Both the position numbers and the translations under genes were made by a program. From NCBI GenBank assembly GCA_023807065.1, contig JAJJLU010004419.1, positions 1 through 13,197 on the forward strand: DNA of 13,197 nt, written 5' to 3'. Positions 10,091 through 13,197 of the stretch are shown here, piece by piece (the stretch's first letter is position 1; the number at the start of each line of letters is the position of its first letter). Origin of the DNA: Isotricha intestinalis (Eukaryota > Ciliophora > Litostomatea > Vestibuliferida > Isotrichidae). Under the pieces are notes generated by a model, which worked only from the letters and a program-made list of their open reading frames with translations, ran no database searches and had not been told where the DNA came from.

Positions 10091-11030
10091 TATTGATTGG
10101 ACTAAATTGTATGATTAATCTAATGGTTTACAATTAAAATATAAAAAAAATCAATTAAAAAATAAAAATAAAACAATTATTTTTTAAAAATATTTTTTGG
10201 AGAATAGTTATTATTTCAGAGAAAAAATATCTTATAAATGTTTTATGGGATGATGATATAGGAGGTTTATTCCTTTTTTAACGGTATTTGAATAATCAGG
10301 TCACCCATTTAAAAAAGCTAATTTAAGGTATACGATGACAGATTTATTTAAGAATGAGCATTAATAATTATATTAAAATAATTAATATATAATACTATAC
10401 GCCAAAATTAAAACATTGATCTTACTTTATAATATTAAAAATTAATAAATATGTGATATTGTATTTAATTTTCAAATGATGGATTATTGAGTTTAGATTC
10501 AAGTCAATATTTAATGTATATTAATATTGAGAATATATAAATATTATTTTTAATTTACATTAATTATTAAATCAATTTTGTATCACATATGATATTGGAA
10601 TATTTAATATAATAAATTCAATTAATATAAGAAATTATGATATATGATTAATTGAAATCAAAAAAAGTAAATAAAATAAAAAAGAAGTAAAAAAGTTCAA
10701 TTAAATAATTTTAAATTAAATTTTTTCAAAAAAAATTTCAAAGTTAAATGAATATTTATTTTTATTTTATTAAATATTATTTATTGATAATTAAAATTTA
10801 TTATTATATAAATTATTCATTATTTATAAATTTTTTAATTGACAATTTTTTAAATTGAGTTTTAATCTTTTTCCCATAAAAAATTGGAATTTTAATGATT
10901 AAAATAATTTTTAGTTGAATACGTATTAAAATTTTTTTAAGTACATTTTTTTGAGTTCCAAAAGTTTTTTTAATATGAAAGAAAATTATATTAATAAAGA
11001 GTTTAATTTTTATTTATAAATATAAAAACT
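10091..11030. other. AT-rich intergenic DNA with one GC-richer island
   Basis: Most of this stretch is A/T with no coding block. Between about 10240 and 10380 there is more G and C. There the plus strand can be read as RRFIPFLTVFE, TAA, SGHPFKKANLRYTMTDLFKN. The ANLRYTMTD piece faintly recalls MULE-type transposases (a pattern like R-x-x-MTD), but it is too short to call. Downstream of the vWA stop (minus strand) an AATAAA hexamer lies at 11009-11014, 17 bases past the stop. In such AT-rich DNA this can be chance. Confidence 0.4.
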
Positions 11031-13197
11031 TTAATTTTTTTCTTTTGAATTATTATTATTATCTATATTTGATTTTCCATTATTTTCAGTTGGATTCTTT
11101 AATAAAGGAATATCAATTAAATGAGAATTTTGAAATAATATTTTATTTTCATCAACTCTTTTTTTTTGCAGCAGATATTGAATTAAGAGTAAATACCTTT
11201 TTTAAATTTCCTTTTGCCATATTCTTTAATTTATTCCATTTTTCATTAAAATCATTTAATTTTATTAATAAAATAGATTTTTCAATTTTTTGTTTTAACA
11301 AATTTAAATCATTTATTAATTCATAATCTATATCTGCTCCAATCATTTTAGCTTGAATTGCTCTATCAATGCTTTCATAATTATTTTTAAAATATTCATA
11401 ATTAAAATCTTGATTATGGATTTTTGATAAGATTTTAATATCTTCAGGAAGAAGACTTGTTAATATTTTTTTTGAATTTTTTTTTTCAATAAGATATGTT
11501 ATATTTGGACTATTTCTACAATAAAGTGCACCAACTGATAAATTTCCATTTTCTCCAATAATGAATGTAGTAACAAATTTAAAATTTATATTATTCTCTT
11601 TGAAAATTTTTGAACTTTCATCTATACTATTATTCTTAACTTCACCATCTGTTACAATAAGTAAATGGTCTCTATGGTTTTCTCCTGCATCAATTGCTAT
11701 TTTTGCTATTTCTTCAGAATATGTTCCACCACCTGTATCTACATTAATTTTCATTTCTTCAAAATTAATTTGTGATTTATCTATTTTTTTAAAATGAAAA
11801 TCCCAGACATATAATTTATCTCCTTCTTTAAAATAAATTTTCAAAATTTTTTTTAATTCTGAAAAATATAATTCATTATCAAAGACAGAAGATGAATTAT
11901 CAATTGCAATAATATTTTCATTTTTTTTGGTTCAATAAATTCTTCAAATTCATTCCATTTATCATTTTTATTTATTTCATATTCTATTGATTTAGGTCTC
12001 CATTCAGTAATATTTCCAAAATGAATTTCAGGTTTTCCCATCCATCCAATTATATTTTCAAAATATTTATAAGTTCCTTTATAATTCATATTCATAAAAC
12101 ATTTTGTAAATCCACAATCAATTATAATATCACCATGTCCTTTTTTATCTGCACAATAAAATAAAGAAGTTATTCCTCCTAAATTATCTATAGCAAATGG
12201 AATAAATGGTTTAATATTTTCATTATTTTCTACATAACATATAGTTTCTCCTTCAAATAATTCATATATTAAATGACCAAATGAAGCTCTTTCATAAATT
12301 TCATTTCTTTGAATACTTTTATTAAATATTCCTTTATTATTTAATTTAAAATCTTGATCATAAACACCTTTTAAATAACCTCTTCCTTCATGCTCTCTTT
12401 AATTTTAAATTTAACTTTTCCATAGTTTGGAAATTTAGCTTTTTTTAAAAATAAATCTAATTGATAATGTAATTTACTTCCTTCTGCTAAGAAAAAAATA
12501 CTTCCTTCATTTTCCCAATATTTAATTAAAACATCTATAAATTGACTAATTAAATAAGGATTATCTTTATTTTTATTTTCTTTATTTTGTTTAGGTAATA
12601 CTGGATATGGAGGACCACAAAATACCCAAACTGCATAATAATCACAAAATCCTTTTTTTGTTTGTTTTGTTAATTCAGTAATTGAATCTTCATAATTAAT
12701 TACTATTTTTATTTCTACTCCATAATAATCTGCTGCTGTTTTAATACACAAATTATCATTTTTATAAAATTTATTCTTTTGTTCCTTATTTGGATTTAAA
12801 ATAAAGTCTTCTTTCACATATTTTGATTCACTTTCACTCATATCACATGTCCAAAGCATAACAGTTAAAATTTTTTGACCTTTTAAAATATTTTTATTAT
12901 ATAATGAATAAGAATTAATATCCTCAATTTCTAATATATCAATTTCTTTATAATAAAAATCAAATGATTCAACAGAAATTTTTATTTTTTCAAATTCAGA
13001 ATTTAAATCTTTAAAAGTTAGATAATTAATTGATTCATTTAATAATTGTATTATATCTTCCTTTATATTTATATTTATATCATCTTCTTCTAAATCTTCC
13101 TCAATTTCTTTCTTTTCTACATTATAATCCTCAAAAAATGAATAAATTCCTTTTATAATATTTAAAGGATTAGGAGAATAAATATAATTATTAAAAA
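11031..13197 (-). CDS. GATase-like and vWA domain protein, 5'-partial, three frameshifts
   Basis: The frame is open from the window's right edge, so the start lies outside; the ATG at 12857-12859 is internal. Counting the first full codon (13193-13195) as residue 1, residues about 1-110 are Asp/Glu/Ile-rich (EIEEDLEEDD). Residues about 113-410 form an alpha/beta domain (MLWTCDMSES, YYAVWVFCGPPYPVLP, GSIFFLAEG, FIPFAIDNLGG, GHGDIIIDCG). Residues about 425-590 are a vWA domain with MIDAS residues DNSSS, GGGT and TDG. Residues about 590-720 are a helical tail ending NNNNSKEKN before TAA at 11031-11033. Three one-base breaks at 12396-12403, 11921-11928 and 11159-11167 separate the frames. All visible Gln codons are CAA and no TAA or TAG interrupts about 700 codons, so these are true stops here. 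Base composition is less AT-biased than the surroundings. vWA proteins with MIDAS bind Mg2+ and partner proteins, often AAA+ ATPases. It may be a fresh pseudogene or an intact gene with sequencing errors. Confidence 0.85.
11159..11167 (-). other. Frameshift 3 in the vWA gene (A9, one base extra)
   Basis: Nine As after GC give AAKKKS and TGA at 11152-11154. Eight would give AAKKRVDENKILFQNSHLID and then a tail ending NSKEKN at TAA 11031-11033. The decayed plus-strand copy reads SASKKCVEEKK and later GESNIDNNKNSKENN, so it preserves the longer frame. This supports the longer C-terminus as ancestral. Confidence 0.82.
11480..11922 (-). other. vWA domain with complete MIDAS motif
   Basis: The MIDAS metal site needs DxSxS, a Thr and an Asp. 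DNSSS is encoded with the Asp codon at 11899-11901, following hydrophobic IIAI. The Thr is in GGGT at 11722-11724 and the Asp in TDG at 11647-11649. Strands KLYVWDF, HLLIVTD and NFKFVTTFI fit the Rossmann-type fold. The first strand and DxSxS are in a different frame from the rest of the upstream domain because of the A8 run at 11921-11928. Reading downstream of that run restores a canonical vWA start, which is strong support for the frame correction. Confidence 0.85.
11921..11928 (-). other. Frameshift 2 in the vWA gene (A8, one base missing)
   Basis: The coding strand has CC, eight A, then TG. Eight As give EPKKMKILLQ and a stop at 11853-11855. Nine would give EPKKNENIIAIDNSSS, the start of the vWA domain, which joins without a break to the following frame. 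Confidence 0.85.
12100..12860 (-). other. Central alpha/beta domain, GATase1/ThuA-like
   Basis: The segment alternates predicted strands and helices: ILTVMLWTCD (strand), AADYYGVEIKIVINYEDSI (helix, strand), then CDYYAVWVFCGPP (strand with a Gly-Pro turn). It continues with FIDVLIKYWENEGSIFFLAE (helix, strand) and, after the frame change, GHLIYELFEGETICYVE and IKPFIPFAID. The pattern of a helix with many acidic residues followed by Gly-rich GSIFFLAEG resembles class I glutamine amidotransferase-like folds such as ThuA. I see no confirmed Cys-His-Glu catalytic triad, so it may be a binding domain. The family call is inference from fold pattern and weak recall of similar protist proteins. Confidence 0.4.
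12396..12403 (-). other. Frameshift 1 in the vWA gene (one base missing)
   Basis: Upstream coding ends ...GKVKFKIK, then leaves frame and stops at 12371-12373. One extra base at the short A run (T run on the plus strand, 12398-12400) would give KIK followed by REHEGRGYLKGVYDQDF. That frame stays open for about 150 codons to the second break. Confidence 0.8.

Noticed and set aside
10240..10380. tRNA gene in the GC-richer island
   Set aside because: No acceptor-stem pairing and no T-loop GTTCRAN motif were found there or elsewhere in the window.
11045..11326. Plus-strand open frame of 93 codons
   Set aside because: It is antisense to the 3' end of the vWA gene and rich in Phe/Tyr/Leu, as expected for the complement of Lys/Asn-rich coding DNA.
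11561..11797. Plus-strand open frame of 78 codons
   Set aside because: It lies entirely opposite the vWA domain, whose MIDAS residues and relic support the minus strand.
11921..11928. Programmed -1 ribosomal frameshifting at the A8 run
   Set aside because: The shift direction would fit here, but the A9 site needs the opposite sign and the site near 12400 has no proper slippery heptamer. A single mechanism does not explain the three.
1..13197. CRISPR arrays, rRNA genes or bacterial operon signals
   Set aside because: No regularly spaced direct repeats with unique spacers, no conserved rRNA segments and no Shine-Dalgarno-spaced gene starts were seen.

Overview
The window comes from an extremely AT-rich genome (by eye about 85% A+T). 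It has long poly-A and poly-T runs, lysine/asparagine-rich reading frames, no bacterial-style packed operons and no ribosome binding sites. The gene families that can be read (a GATase-like plus vWA protein, a midasin/RNF213-like AAA+ domain fused to MORN repeats, a possible Ulp1-like protease) point to a unicellular eukaryote with large paralogous gene families. A trichomonad, amoebozoan, ciliate or anaerobic fungus would fit; the sequence alone does not decide.

Only one gene is close to intact. It lies on the minus strand from the right edge of the window to about 11031. It encodes a protein with an acidic N-terminal stretch, a central alpha/beta domain resembling class I glutamine amidotransferases, and a C-terminal vWA domain with a complete MIDAS metal-binding set. 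Its 5' end is outside the window. Its frame is broken three times by single-base changes, at 12396-12403, 11921-11928 (A8) and 11159-11167 (A9). The gene is therefore either recently inactivated or read with homopolymer sequencing errors.

The rest is mostly a graveyard of decayed genes in alternating orientation. From left to right: a Lys/Asn-rich relic (+, 145-1395); a relic with a possible Ulp1/C48 cysteine protease core (+, 1555-2750); an AAA+ and MORN relic (-, 2780-3900); a helical relic (+, 4050-5030) and weaker coding traces to 6330; a Ser/Gln-rich relic (-, 6340-6900); a decayed inverted paralogue of the vWA gene (+, 7090-7680); an unrecognised relic (-, 8860-10090); and AT-rich DNA with one slightly GC-richer island (10200-10380). 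Gene orientation in decayed parts was inferred from purine-rich sense strands and from runs of protein-like sequence in one frame.

AAA+ ATPases and vWA/MIDAS proteins are established functional partners or fusions (midasin, MoxR-vWA, RavA-ViaA, magnesium/cobalt chelatases). Seeing both families here, with a possible ubiquitin-like protease relic, suggests an expanding and decaying AAA+/vWA gene family. That these genes worked together is inference only.
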